From positions 124,001 to 188,000 of the forward strand of contig CAWBFQ010000002.1 in NCBI GenBank assembly GCA_963788145.1: 64,000 bases of DNA. The letters are read 5' to 3'. The position numbers and the translations under genes were made by a program. Origin of the DNA: UTCFX2 sp963788145. GTDB lineage: Bacteria; Chloroflexota; Anaerolineae; Anaerolineales; UBA4823. Within the stretch, counting starts at the first letter, position 1. Every line of letters starts with the position of its first letter. Below, piece by piece: positions 29,513-38,858 of the stretch. The notes beneath the pieces were generated by a model. It saw nothing but the letters and a program-made list of their open reading frames with translations, ran no database searches and was not told where the DNA came from.

Positions 29513-30691
29513 TCACTGCTCCCTTCGGAAATGTCGTTCCGTTTGGTCACGATCATTTTTGCGGCGTAAAGCCAGTTCAATCAAGCGATCAATTAATACC
29601 GGATAAGGCAATCCGCTCGCTTCCCACAGTTTGGGATACATGCTGATCTTGGTAAATCCCGGGATGGTGTTTATCTCGCCCAAATAGAGATTTCCCTCGA
29701 TAAATTTGCTCCCATCCTGAGAGTTGGTTTCCGTCATCTCGAGCAAGAAATCAACCCGCGCCATCCCCGCGCCATCAATTGCCCGGTATGCTTGCAGCGC
29801 ATAGGCTTGTAATTGGCTGGTTAGCTCGTTTGAGATCGGAGCTGGGATGATCAAGTTTGAGGTATCGTCGATATATTTTGCCTCATAAGAATAAAATTCG
29901 CGGCTTGGGATCACCTCACCAGGAACCGAAACCCGTGGCTCTTCATTTCCCAACACACTGATCTCGATTTCACGTGCATTTTTTATCCCTCGCTCCACCA
30001 GAACCCGCCGGTCAAAGCGAGCCGCCTCAAATAGACCTTCCAATAAATCCGAACGCGAGTTGCATTTTGTCACTCCCACCGAGGAACCCAAATTGGCAGG
30101 TTTGACGAAAAGTGGAAAACCACTTACTTGCTGCGCCTTTTCGGTCGCCAGGTGAATATCCGCCTCAATCTCTCTGCGAGTGATCAGGATTGACTCCACC
30201 ACCGGGATCCCGTGGGCTCGCAGCACATCCTTACAGGTTACCTTATCCATACCTACGGCAGATCCTAAGACGCCAGCCCCAACATAGGCCAGATCAGCCA
30301 TCTCCAACAATCCCTGTAGTGTTCCATCCTCTCCAAAAGTGCCGTGCAATACCGGGAACACAACATCCAGGCTCGCCAGCCGCTTGAGTAATTCACCCGT
30401 CTCGTGTTTCTCCAACCAGAACAACCCAGGCCGGGTGGGATCGGCGAGAATAGCTGCCTTTACCAGTGGTGCAGCGTCACCCTGGCTTAACCGAGATAGA
30501 ACATCCATTCCTGGGTGTTCTGGATCTTCAATTAACCATGCTCCATCATGTGTGATTCCAATCTGGAATATTTCATATTTATCCAGATCGATGGCTCCCA
30601 GAACCGAGCGCGCCGACATTAGAGAGACCTCATGCTCGCCTGATCGACCTCCAAAAATAACTCCTACACGAAGTTTTTGCCGTAATGTCAT
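29513..30691 (-). CDS. ddl: D-alanine--D-alanine ligase
   Basis: A 392-residue ATP-grasp enzyme that joins two D-alanines for the peptidoglycan stem peptide. The opening VGVIFGGRSGEHEVSL, the ATP-binding FPLFVKPANLGSSVGV, and the Mg-site EINTIPG are present. The ATG at 30691 begins just after the murB stop. Confidence 0.97.
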   Translation of the reverse strand: MTLRQKLRVGVIFGGRSGEHEVSLMSARSVLGAIDLDKYEIFQIGITHDGAWLIEDPEHPGMDVLSRLSQGDAAPLVKAAILADPTRPGLFWLEKHETGELLKRLASLDVVFPVLHGTFGEDGTLQGLLEMADLAYVGAGVLGSAVGMDKVTCKDVLRAHGIPVVESILITRREIEADIHLATEKAQQVSGFPLFVKPANLGSSVGVTKCNSRSDLLEGLFEAARFDRRVLVERGIKNAREIEISVLGNEEPRVSVPGEVIPSREFYSYEAKYIDDTSNLIIPAPISNELTSQLQAYALQAYRAIDGAGMARVDFLLEMTETNSQDGSKFIEGNLYLGEINTIPGFTKISMYPKLWEASGLPYPVLIDRLIELALRRKNDRDQTERHFRREQ

Positions 30692-30695
30692 TCGT

Positions 30696-31667
30696 TCACC
30701 ATTCACCCATCAGCTCAACCTCAAGCTCCAATTCAATCCCAAATTTCTCCGCCACACTCTGACGAGCTTGCTGGATGAGAAGATAGAAGTCCTGAGAGGT
30801 CGCTTCACCCAAATTAATAAAGAAATTCGCGTGCAGAGGGCTAATCTGCGCTTCGCCCACCTGCAAGCCTTTCAGTCCGGCAGCATCAATCAATCGCCCG
30901 GCGTGATCGCCCGGAGGGTTTTTGAACATTGAGCCCATACTCGCCCCAGGTGGCTGTGTCCGATGACGCGCCAACATCAATTCATCCATTTTGGACTGGA
31001 TCGCTTCAGGTGTGCTGGGCTGCAAATTCAGAGTTGCAGACAGGACAATTGCTTCCCCAGAATTCTGTTTCAGATAGCTGGTCCGATACGCATACGCCAG
31101 GCGATCAACAGGCCATTCTTCAATCCGGGATTTTATATTTTGCCCAATGCTTACTCGATGCAAGATTTCAGCCAAATGCATATTTCCAGCCATATCACCG
31201 CCATGCGCTCCAGCATTCCCAACCACGGCTCCGCCAAGTGTGCCGGGAACCCCATTCGCCCATTCTAAACCGGCCAGCCCGCGCCCAGCAGCCTGGCGAG
31301 CAAGCAGCCCAAAATTAGCGCCCGCCTCAGCCCATACTTGTGCAGGTACTCGCTGTTCATTAAACCGCACCCGCCGCGCTCGATTGATCACAACCACCCC
31401 GCCCACCCCGCGGTCGCTAACAAGCACGTTCGAGCCTCCACCCAACACATAGCATGGAAAACCCACCGCCCAACATATCTTCACAACCTCCACCAGATCA
31501 GGGATGGTTTGCACCTCTATCAACCCATCCGCGGGTCCGCCCATGCGCGCAGCAGTGTAGCGCGCGAGCGGCACATTGGTCTGTAAACGATCTCCAAAGC
31601 GCTCACTCAGCCTCTGTAAGGCTGTTGGCTGAAGTTCCAGCTTGAGCGGATGTTCTGAATCAGTCAT
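30696..31667 (-). CDS. murB: UDP-N-acetylenolpyruvoylglucosamine reductase
   Basis: A 323-residue FAD enzyme that reduces UDP-enolpyruvyl-GlcNAc to UDP-MurNAc with NADPH. FAD-binding motifs: YTAARMGGPADGLI and GGGSNVLVSDRGVGGVVV. The catalytic Ser is in ASMGSMFKNP and the catalytic Glu in the C-terminal region. It lies between the 68-aa ORF and ddl. Confidence 0.96.
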   Translation of the reverse strand: MTDSEHPLKLELQPTALQRLSERFGDRLQTNVPLARYTAARMGGPADGLIEVQTIPDLVEVVKICWAVGFPCYVLGGGSNVLVSDRGVGGVVVINRARRVRFNEQRVPAQVWAEAGANFGLLARQAAGRGLAGLEWANGVPGTLGGAVVGNAGAHGGDMAGNMHLAEILHRVSIGQNIKSRIEEWPVDRLAYAYRTSYLKQNSGEAIVLSATLNLQPSTPEAIQSKMDELMLARHRTQPPGASMGSMFKNPPGDHAGRLIDAAGLKGLQVGEAQISPLHANFFINLGEATSQDFYLLIQQARQSVAEKFGIELELEVELMGEW

Positions 31668-31669
31668 CC

Positions 31670-31876
31670 CTATTTTTCTTTCAGCGTCTTGATCAGGCGC
31701 AGAATCGTATGCCTGTTGAATGAACCCGCAGCCATTTCTGGATCAGAGTTTGATCGTCCCAGGAAAAGTTGAGCGCCAGAACTGAAATCGCTTTGCTCCT
31801 GGTATGGTTTTAAGCCTGCATTTTGCAGATAAAAAACATCAACTTCATAGGTGCGTTTATCTTTTGACATTTTCAT
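31670..31876 (-). CDS. Small hypothetical protein inside dcw cluster
   Basis: 68 residues, basic N-terminus, no membrane helix, no recognised domain. The sequence includes FYLQNAGLKPYQEQ and GRSNSDPEMAAGSFNRHT, and an ending rich in Leu/Lys. The ATG at 31876 is preceded by GGATGGAG. It is packed between murC (32 bp) and murB (2 bp) on the same strand, which argues that it is a real gene. Its function is unknown. Confidence 0.65.
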   Translation of the reverse strand: MKMSKDKRTYEVDVFYLQNAGLKPYQEQSDFSSGAQLFLGRSNSDPEMAAGSFNRHTILRLIKTLKEK

Positions 31877-31908
31877 TACTCCATCCTGAGCAGTCTTCTA
31901 CTTGTATA

Positions 31909-33333
31909 TCAACTAAGCTCAGTATTGTTCAATTCATTTCCACTCAATTCTGCAAGCAACTTGGTGCTGATTTGATCGGCGTCACCCGCTGAAAGGATTA
32001 AAACGATATCGCCGGGTTCAACCGAACCTGCTAACATATGGGCGACCTCGGACAAATCGGGTTCAAACACAACCTTCTGATTCGTGTTCGGTTTCTGATT
32101 CGAAATTCTATGAGCAACATACTCACCAGAAAAACCATCCTGTGGGAGGGTTTCGCGGGCGGCGAAGATTTCCGTTACCACCACACAATCCGCCTCCTGA
32201 AATGCCCGGCTGAAAGCATCGACCAGCGTTCGAGTGCGCGAATAGGTATGCGGCTGCCAAACAGCCCATATCCGCCGGGTTGGAAAACGAGCACGAGCTG
32301 CCGCCAGGGTAGCTCTGATTTCGGTTGGGTGGTGCGCATAATCGTCAATCACAGTCACTCCAGCCTCTTCACCACGTTTCTCAAAACGCCTGCCCGTCCC
32401 CTGAAAAACCTCGCAGGCTTTGACAGCCTGTTCCAGCGGTAAATCGAGCATATCAATCACTGCCAGAGCCGCCAGTGAATTTGATACATTGTGCACCCCC
32501 GGGATCGACAGCTGGACTATCATACCCGTCGAAACACCAACCCGAACCAATTCAAATTGATTGCCGCCCAATAAATTTAGGCAAAGATCAGCAGCGAAAT
32601 AATCAGAGCTGCGGTCGTTCAGACTGTAAGTAAACCCTCGTTTACCACTTGAGCGGGCTTTTTCGATCAACAGGGCTGCGCCTGGATCATCTGCGTTGGT
32701 CAGCAACATTCCATCAGGAAGCAAGCGACCTGCAAACGCCTCAAAAGCCATCTGAAAATCAATTGCAGTAGGAAAACAATCCGGGTGATCGTGTTCAATA
32801 TTGGTAACCACAGCAATCCAGGGCTGCAAGCCAAGAAACATCCGATCGTACTCGTCCGCTTCGATCACAAAATATTCACCGCTTCCGGCGTGCGCATTTC
32901 TTCCCATGTTCAACGCATGACCACCAATCACGTACGATGGATCTTGTCCTAGAGCTGTTAGAAGCCAGGCTACCATCGCTGTTGTTGTGGTTTTCCCATG
33001 GGTACCTGCAACGGCGACGGCTTTTTGGTGACCAATCAACTGCTCGAGGAAGTCATCACGTTTAAGCACCGGGATCCCGGCTGCCAGAGCTGCTTGCACT
33101 TCAACATTCTCAGAGCTGACTGCAGACGAGCGGATGACCAGGTTTGCTCCGGTGACATTCTCAGCCCGGTGGCCGATGAATACTGCCATACCAGCCTGTT
33201 GAAGGCGCATGGTCGCCGGCGAAGATATTCGATCGGATCCGCTCACCAACCATCCCCGCTCCATCAAGACCGTGGCTATGGCAGATAGCCCGCTACCGCC
33301 AATTCCAATGAAGTGCGCTCTACTATTCATCAT
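31909..33333 (-). CDS. murC: UDP-N-acetylmuramate--L-alanine ligase
   Basis: A 474-residue Mur ligase adding L-Ala to UDP-MurNAc. N-terminal Rossmann motif FIGIGGSGLSAIA, P-loop GTHGKTTTTAM, central DYAHHPTEI and the C-terminal domain with GAGD-type ending (LILSAGDADQIS). Tightly packed in the dcw cluster. Confidence 0.97.
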   Translation of the reverse strand: MMNSRAHFIGIGGSGLSAIATVLMERGWLVSGSDRISSPATMRLQQAGMAVFIGHRAENVTGANLVIRSSAVSSENVEVQAALAAGIPVLKRDDFLEQLIGHQKAVAVAGTHGKTTTTAMVAWLLTALGQDPSYVIGGHALNMGRNAHAGSGEYFVIEADEYDRMFLGLQPWIAVVTNIEHDHPDCFPTAIDFQMAFEAFAGRLLPDGMLLTNADDPGAALLIEKARSSGKRGFTYSLNDRSSDYFAADLCLNLLGGNQFELVRVGVSTGMIVQLSIPGVHNVSNSLAALAVIDMLDLPLEQAVKACEVFQGTGRRFEKRGEEAGVTVIDDYAHHPTEIRATLAAARARFPTRRIWAVWQPHTYSRTRTLVDAFSRAFQEADCVVVTEIFAARETLPQDGFSGEYVAHRISNQKPNTNQKVVFEPDLSEVAHMLAGSVEPGDIVLILSAGDADQISTKLLAELSGNELNNTELS

Positions 33334-33339
33334 CCTCTG

Positions 33340-33876
33340 TTATAAGAAATATACAATTGCAAAAACAAATGCAATAACTACAAATATGAATATCGTCGTC
33401 GGTTGATCCAGCCACATCGGCGGCAACATATTTAACACCCGGTCGGTAATATCGCCCAACTCTACTGGTAAAGGGCGGATATATTTCGCCAGAATTGGAT
33501 AATTGGCCTGGCTGGAAAAGGACCAAAGTGTGCCAATTACAAAATAACCGCTCAGGATTCCAAAGAGAAAACCGAGAATGTGATCCTGAATCTTGCCTCG
33601 CTTTTCGACTGCTTTTTGCAGACGAGGAAGCGAAGGAGATTGGTAACCAAAAAAGACCATCATCGCAACCATGACCGTCCTGAACCAATATTGAACCGCT
33701 GGATTGCTCTTGAAGAAGGAGTTCTTTAGACCCAGTAAATCCTCTACTAATGAGATTACAGCCAAAGCCAGTATGACCGAAAAGACAACCAGGGTTTCTT
33801 TTGCCCAGCCTCGCACTGACCCTATTAGGGCAAACAAGACCAGGAACATGACAAATACCGTTACCAATGCGATCAT
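33340..33876 (-). CDS. CvpA-like membrane protein
   Basis: 178 residues with four to five hydrophobic helices. The arrangement (an N-terminal helix followed by RGWAKE, paired central helices and a Gly-rich fourth helix) resembles the CvpA/colicin V production family, but the similarity is weak. It sits between murG and murC with gaps of 3 and 6 bp, which suggests an envelope or division role. A further C-terminal helix is atypical. Confidence 0.6.
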   Translation of the reverse strand: MIALVTVFVMFLVLFALIGSVRGWAKETLVVFSVILALAVISLVEDLLGLKNSFFKSNPAVQYWFRTVMVAMMVFFGYQSPSLPRLQKAVEKRGKIQDHILGFLFGILSGYFVIGTLWSFSSQANYPILAKYIRPLPVELGDITDRVLNMLPPMWLDQPTTIFIFVVIAFVFAIVYFL

Positions 33877-33879
33877 GGA

Positions 33880-35109
33880 TTATTTCCCTTTCAGGCGGTC
33901 TTCCCCTGCAATGTCCCTGGAGCGAAGACCATTTTGCGGCAAGCCAGACGCGTCCGCTATCGGTCCCATCCGCTCGACAAGACTCACCAGCAAATTGGCA
34001 ATGACCGCTGCCGCATCTGGTCGAGAAAGCGCTCGCATCGCCTTACGCATTTTCTCGAGCCTGCTATGGTCATTCAAAAGCTCGCTCACAACATTCACCA
34101 ATTGCTCAGGCAGGTCCTGGTCCCTGACTATCACAGCCGCTCCGCGAGAAGCCAGGTAATCAGCGTTGACTTTTTGATAACGCCAGGCATATGGATACGG
34201 CGCCAACACAGCGGGCGTCCCAAAGAGAGGCAGTTCTCCCAAAGTGGAAGCGCCTGATCGCGCGACTACAAGATCTGCGACCGAGAGGGCTGCGCCCATC
34301 TCCTCATGCAGATATGGAAATACACGATAATGTTCTAATAATCGATCATTCACATGATCTTCCGCCATTTGGTCACGCCTTGCCGCAACTTCATCCCAGT
34401 CCAGTCTGCCAGTGATATGAATAATCTGCATGGTAGGGAGCAGGTCAGGTAGGGCTTGAACGATCGCTCGATTAATCGAGCGCGCCCCACTGCTGCCTCC
34501 AAAAACAAGCAATACTGGAATGTCTTGACCCAGGTTAAAAACCTCCAGAGCTTTCTCTTTACTTAAGATTTTGAGTTCGGAGCGAATTGGATAGCCAGAG
34601 ACCACCAAGTTTGAGCTTTTTGAGAAGAATTCATGCGACTCTTGCACAGTGACTGCTATCTCATCTGCGAACCGCGCCAGGACTTTCAATGCCAGGCCTG
34701 GCTCAATATCCGGTACATAAAGTACAGATGGCGTCTTCATCCCGGCCAGCGCCATTGGAACAGCCACATAACCGCCAGTGAAAAAGAGCACATCCGGCTT
34801 GTAGCGCCGCACAATTCTCCTGGCAGCCTGATATCCTCGCCGCAAATGGACCAGGTTTCCAGGCAACCTCCGCAAGCTGACACCATGCACACCTGCAGCA
34901 GGGATCGTCTCGAAAGCAACGCCAGCTCGCTTCACCAGATCTACCTCCATTCCGCCTTCGCTTCCAACCCACAACACGGATAGTTCAGGATCCATGTCAG
35001 TGGGACTTTTATTGAGGTTGGGTGAATATTCATTTTCGAGCGCTTGAAGAACGGCGAGCGCCGGATACACTCCGCCGCCGGTCCCACCTGCGCAGATCAA
35101 CAACCGCAT
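33880..35109 (-). CDS. murG: MurG, lipid II synthase
   Basis: A 409-residue GT28 glycosyltransferase that adds GlcNAc to lipid I on the cytoplasmic membrane face. The first glycine-rich loop is GGTGGGVYPALAV; the position normally occupied by His (GGTGGH) is Gly here. The second loop is VFGGSSGARSIN, and the donor region RSGASTLGEL is intact. I choose the ATG at 35109 (AAAGGGAAA upstream); the open frame continues to 35160. It overlaps the end of ftsW by 80 nt. Confidence 0.95.
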   Translation of the reverse strand: MRLLICAGGTGGGVYPALAVLQALENEYSPNLNKSPTDMDPELSVLWVGSEGGMEVDLVKRAGVAFETIPAAGVHGVSLRRLPGNLVHLRRGYQAARRIVRRYKPDVLFFTGGYVAVPMALAGMKTPSVLYVPDIEPGLALKVLARFADEIAVTVQESHEFFSKSSNLVVSGYPIRSELKILSKEKALEVFNLGQDIPVLLVFGGSSGARSINRAIVQALPDLLPTMQIIHITGRLDWDEVAARRDQMAEDHVNDRLLEHYRVFPYLHEEMGAALSVADLVVARSGASTLGELPLFGTPAVLAPYPYAWRYQKVNADYLASRGAAVIVRDQDLPEQLVNVVSELLNDHSRLEKMRKAMRALSRPDAAAVIANLLVSLVERMGPIADASGLPQNGLRSRDIAGEDRLKGK

Positions 35110-36391
35110 CGAATAATTTCCCTTTCTCTTCATTCTGTCGCACAGACAGGCGCGATACATTTAAAATGATCCCAATCGCAGCCATCGAAGCCACCAGGTT
35201 TGACCCTCCCGCACTGATAAACGGGAGCGCATTGCCCGCGAATGGAACAAGGCTAACCAACACCGACATATTAACAAATGCTTCGATGCACAGCCAGACG
35301 GTCAAACCAGCAACCAGCAACGCGCCCATTTCGTCCGGGGCTCTACGAGCGATGGTGAATCCACGCCAAAGCAACAACCCATACAACGCAACCAGACCAG
35401 TTGCACCAACAACCCCGGTCTCCTCTCCCACAACAGCAAAAATGCTATCCGTTGGCGGGACCGGCAGACCAGTCACTTTCGTAGTGGCCCGACCAATCCC
35501 AACCCCGAACCAGCGCCCATTGACAAAAGCCTCCATTGAACGCTGCACATGATAAGATCCCTGGGTTGGATCTTTTACCCCGTCTATGTAGTCGGCGATC
35601 CGCTGGCTTCCGGTCGGGTGAAATTGAACCACCAACCAGGCGATCAAGATCGCAAACACCAACAAAAGCCCAATCTGACGAAGTTCTCCACCTGCCAGGA
35701 AAAACATGATGCCTCCCAGCGCCAGGATGGTGACTACAGCGCTCAAATCCGGCTGGATCACGATTAATCCGCCCAAGACACCAATAATCGCGGCCAGGGG
35801 AAACAAACCAAACCCCATAATTCCCAATTGATCACGCCGGGCGTTCAACCAGACCGAGAGGTACAAGACAAGGACCAGCTTAGCCAGTTCAGACGGTTGG
35901 ATCGAGCCATTGTAAATTGTTCTGGATGCGCCATTAAAGACCTCGTTAATAAACAAGACAACCACTAACAAGGTGATCGTCCCAATCATCACCGGGACTG
36001 CAAATTTTCCCAGGATATGATAATCCAGGAAAAAAAGCGTTACCATGAGAATTGCACCTAACCCCAACCAGGTCAACTGGCGAACAAAAATCTGGTTAGG
36101 ATCGCCGTAATATGCGAATGAATAATCATAACTGGCAGAATAAACCATCACCAATCCAAAAACAATTAATGTAAAGACGACCAGCAACAATGGCGTATCA
36201 AATCGGAAATGGATGGCTCGATTCCTCGCTGCTGGTTTTGCCGCTGGATGGATGGTCTCATCCACCCGCGGGTAATGAGCGCCCAGACTGCTGGCGATCG
36301 ATTCGTAACTGCGGTTCCTGCGCGCACGCGCATTCGCTCTCACAGAAGCGGCATTCCTTACTTCAGTTCTCTCACCCAACGAGCGAAACAT
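35030..36391 (-). CDS. ftsW: Lipid II polymerase FtsW (SEDS family)
   Basis: 453 residues, basic cytoplasmic N-terminus of about 70 residues, then ten predicted transmembrane helices with the SEDS core. Polymerises septal peptidoglycan together with the FtsI-type transpeptidase encoded upstream. The C-terminal 27 codons overlap murG in another frame and encode a very Arg/Ser-rich tail; a one-base shift would end the protein earlier. The 5' end overlaps the end of murD by 34 nt; a later start is possible. Confidence 0.93.
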   Translation of the reverse strand: MFRSLGERTEVRNAASVRANARARRNRSYESIASSLGAHYPRVDETIHPAAKPAARNRAIHFRFDTPLLLVVFTLIVFGLVMVYSASYDYSFAYYGDPNQIFVRQLTWLGLGAILMVTLFFLDYHILGKFAVPVMIGTITLLVVVLFINEVFNGASRTIYNGSIQPSELAKLVLVLYLSVWLNARRDQLGIMGFGLFPLAAIIGVLGGLIVIQPDLSAVVTILALGGIMFFLAGGELRQIGLLLVFAILIAWLVVQFHPTGSQRIADYIDGVKDPTQGSYHVQRSMEAFVNGRWFGVGIGRATTKVTGLPVPPTDSIFAVVGEETGVVGATGLVALYGLLLWRGFTIARRAPDEMGALLVAGLTVWLCIEAFVNMSVLVSLVPFAGNALPFISAGGSNLVASMAAIGIILNVSRLSVRQNEEKGKLFDAVVDLRRWDRRRSVSGARRSSSARK

Positions 36392-37855
36392 TCTCCACGC
36401 TCCTCAAAATCTCTAAACTCATCAAAACTTGTACCACCCGGCGACAATAAAACAATATCTCCCGGTTGGACGATTTCCGCCGCTCGGAGGACAGCTTCAT
36501 GCAAGCCCGAACAACGGATTACATCAATTTTGTCTCCAGCTCTCAAGTCCAACGAACGATGGATCATCTCTGCTGCTTCCCCAAAAAGGATGAGATGATC
36601 AACACGCTCCCGTGCAAGCCTGCCAAATTCATCCCAGGGAAGATTCTTGTCCCGACCGCCAGCCAAGAGCACCAGCGGCTCGCGAAAAGACCGGATCGTC
36701 GCGATGGTTCGTTCTGGCGCAGTAGCCATTGAGTCGTTATACCAATCCGCGCCGCCCCACGTGCGTATGAATTCAAGCCGGTGTGAGACGCCCTTGAAAC
36801 CATCTACACCTGCTTTCATCGCCTGGATAGTTATCCCGGCTACCGCAGCGATGGTACATGCTGCCATCACATTCAGCAGATTGTGGTCCCCTCGCAAGGC
36901 GATCATTTCTCTGGACATCACCGCTTGCTCTACCAATGTATCGCCAAAAAGTGCATTACTCATCCCATGGGATGCAGGAATTGCGCCATCGATTTTCGCG
37001 CCGATATCTCTGCGCTTCGCCATCCGCAGATAGATTGTCTCGTCGCGCAGAAACGTTCCTGACTGTCCAACCGGAAGCGGGGATCGCCCAAATGAGAACA
37101 ATAGCGCACGTGCCTGCCCTGCCAGGTTCCAAGCTCCTGGATCATCTCGCCCCAACACAGCGCAATCCTGCTCAGTTTGATAGAGCAGGTTGTGCGCCTT
37201 GGCAGCGCGGTAAGATTCCATTGTCCCATGCCGGTCAAGATGATTAGGCGTAATATTCAAAATAGCGGCAATCTGAGGCGAGCGATGCATCAATTCTAAT
37301 TGAAAGCTTGATAATTCCATCACTGCCAGGTCTTCTGCACTCATTTGGTCTAGAACTGAGATCAACGGAGAACCGATATTTCCGCCAACCCAGACCCGCT
37401 TATAAATCGGACTCTTGGAAATTGTGTCTGGCAGATTGAGCGCCGCTTCAGCCATCCGTCCGACCAGCGTCGTCGTAGTTGTTTTACCAGCAGAGCCAGT
37501 GATCCCGATCACAAGGCAAGGCGCAGCTTCCAGGAAAATTTGAGAGTCATTCGATAACGGTATTTCTCGTCGTTGCGCTTCCACAACCAGAGGCATTGTT
37601 AGCGGAACACCACCCGACGGACATACCAGCGACGCTCCATCCAATAGACTGAAAGGGTGCCCGCCACAAACCCATTCAAGATTTTCCTGATCGGCAATGG
37701 ATTCAAACAACTGGCTAGTGTGTGCTAGTTCTGCCATTGGTCTTTTGTCGGTGATGACCACATGCGCTCCATGGAATATTAAATCAGCGCGCCAGTGCAA
37801 TTCCCTGACGGGCTGCGCCGATGACAACCACCTTTTGACCGCTCCAGTCTCTCAT
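36358..37855 (-). CDS. murD: UDP-N-acetylmuramoylalanine--D-glutamate ligase (frameshifted)
   Basis: A Mur ligase adding D-Glu to UDP-MurNAc-L-Ala. The ATG at 37855 begins MRDWSGQKVVVIGAARQG, the expected N-terminal Rossmann segment, but a TGA at 37784-37786 interrupts it. One frame over, the sequence continues as LIFHGAHVVITDKRP, so one indel near 37785 splits the gene. P-loop GITGSAGKTTTTTL and the C-terminal LSPGGTSFDEF ending are normal. The gene is essential, so this must be a read error or a tolerated frameshift. Confidence 0.93.
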
Positions 37856-37865
37856 ACTTATTTTC

Positions 37866-38858
37866 TTAGACAACAGACAATGCCACGCCAATCATCGCAA
37901 ACAGCAGGCTGATCAACCAAAATCGTTGAACCACCTGGGTCTCGCTCCATCCGGATAATTCAAAATGATGGTGGATCGGCGCCATCTTAAAGAGCCGCCG
38001 CCCATGAGTCAGTTTGAAATATGAAACCTGCAAGACATCGCTTATGACCACGCTGGATGGAATAATTGCAATGATCGGTAATAAAATCCACTGGCCAGAC
38101 ATCAACGCAACCACTGCTAGGGTTGCCCCTAGCGCTAATGATCCAGTATCTCCCATAAAGAGCAGAGCCGGATGAACATTGAACCAAAGAAACCCGAAAA
38201 TCGCTCCAACGATCGTAAAACAGAAACGAGCGAGAAAGGTTTGCCCCTGAATTAAGGCAATCCCGCCATAAGTAGCAAATGCCGTCGCGGATATCAAGCC
38301 CGCCAGCCCATCCAGTCCATCCGTCAAATTGATTGCGTTGGAGTAAGTCACAATAACGAATGCAGCGACCGGGATATACCAGATTCCTAAACTCAGGATC
38401 ACCGGAATACCTGGTAAGAATAAATCCGGGGCTTCCAACACATACTTCAAGACAAATGCAATCACAACTGCAAATATCGTTTGGAAGATAAATTTTGAGC
38501 GAGCGCTCAAGCCTTTCCCGCGCCGTTCACCACGGAGCCCAGCCCAATCATCCACCGCTCCCAAGACAGAAAAAACAATCATGGTGCCCATCGGCAAGAT
38601 TACCGAGCGACCAAGTAAGGCAAAACCGAACAGCGAACTGGTGTTCATCAGAACAGTGATTAAGACCACCGGGATGACGATCAGTACGCCACCCATCGTT
38701 GGCGTACCCAGCTTGGAGAAATGCCGCTCAGGACCTTCGACCCGGATTGCTTTTCCAACCTTAAAATACCGCAACACCCGCAATAATGGCGGCCCCCAAA
38801 TAACCGTCAACATGAAGCTGAAACCCGCCAACGCGACAGCCATCGATGATTGGGTCAC
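37866..38858 (-). CDS. mraY: Phospho-N-acetylmuramoyl-pentapeptide transferase
   Basis: A 330-residue integral membrane enzyme with about ten helices, forming lipid I on undecaprenyl phosphate. Catalytic motifs: GAVDDWAG (Asp pair), NLTDGLDGLAG, and the late PIHHHFELSGW. Its start overlaps the murF stop by 4 nt. Confidence 0.97.
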   Translation of the reverse strand: MTQSSMAVALAGFSFMLTVIWGPPLLRVLRYFKVGKAIRVEGPERHFSKLGTPTMGGVLIVIPVVLITVLMNTSSLFGFALLGRSVILPMGTMIVFSVLGAVDDWAGLRGERRGKGLSARSKFIFQTIFAVVIAFVLKYVLEAPDLFLPGIPVILSLGIWYIPVAAFVIVTYSNAINLTDGLDGLAGLISATAFATYGGIALIQGQTFLARFCFTIVGAIFGFLWFNVHPALLFMGDTGSLALGATLAVVALMSGQWILLPIIAIIPSSVVISDVLQVSYFKLTHGRRLFKMAPIHHHFELSGWSETQVVQRFWLISLLFAMIGVALSVV

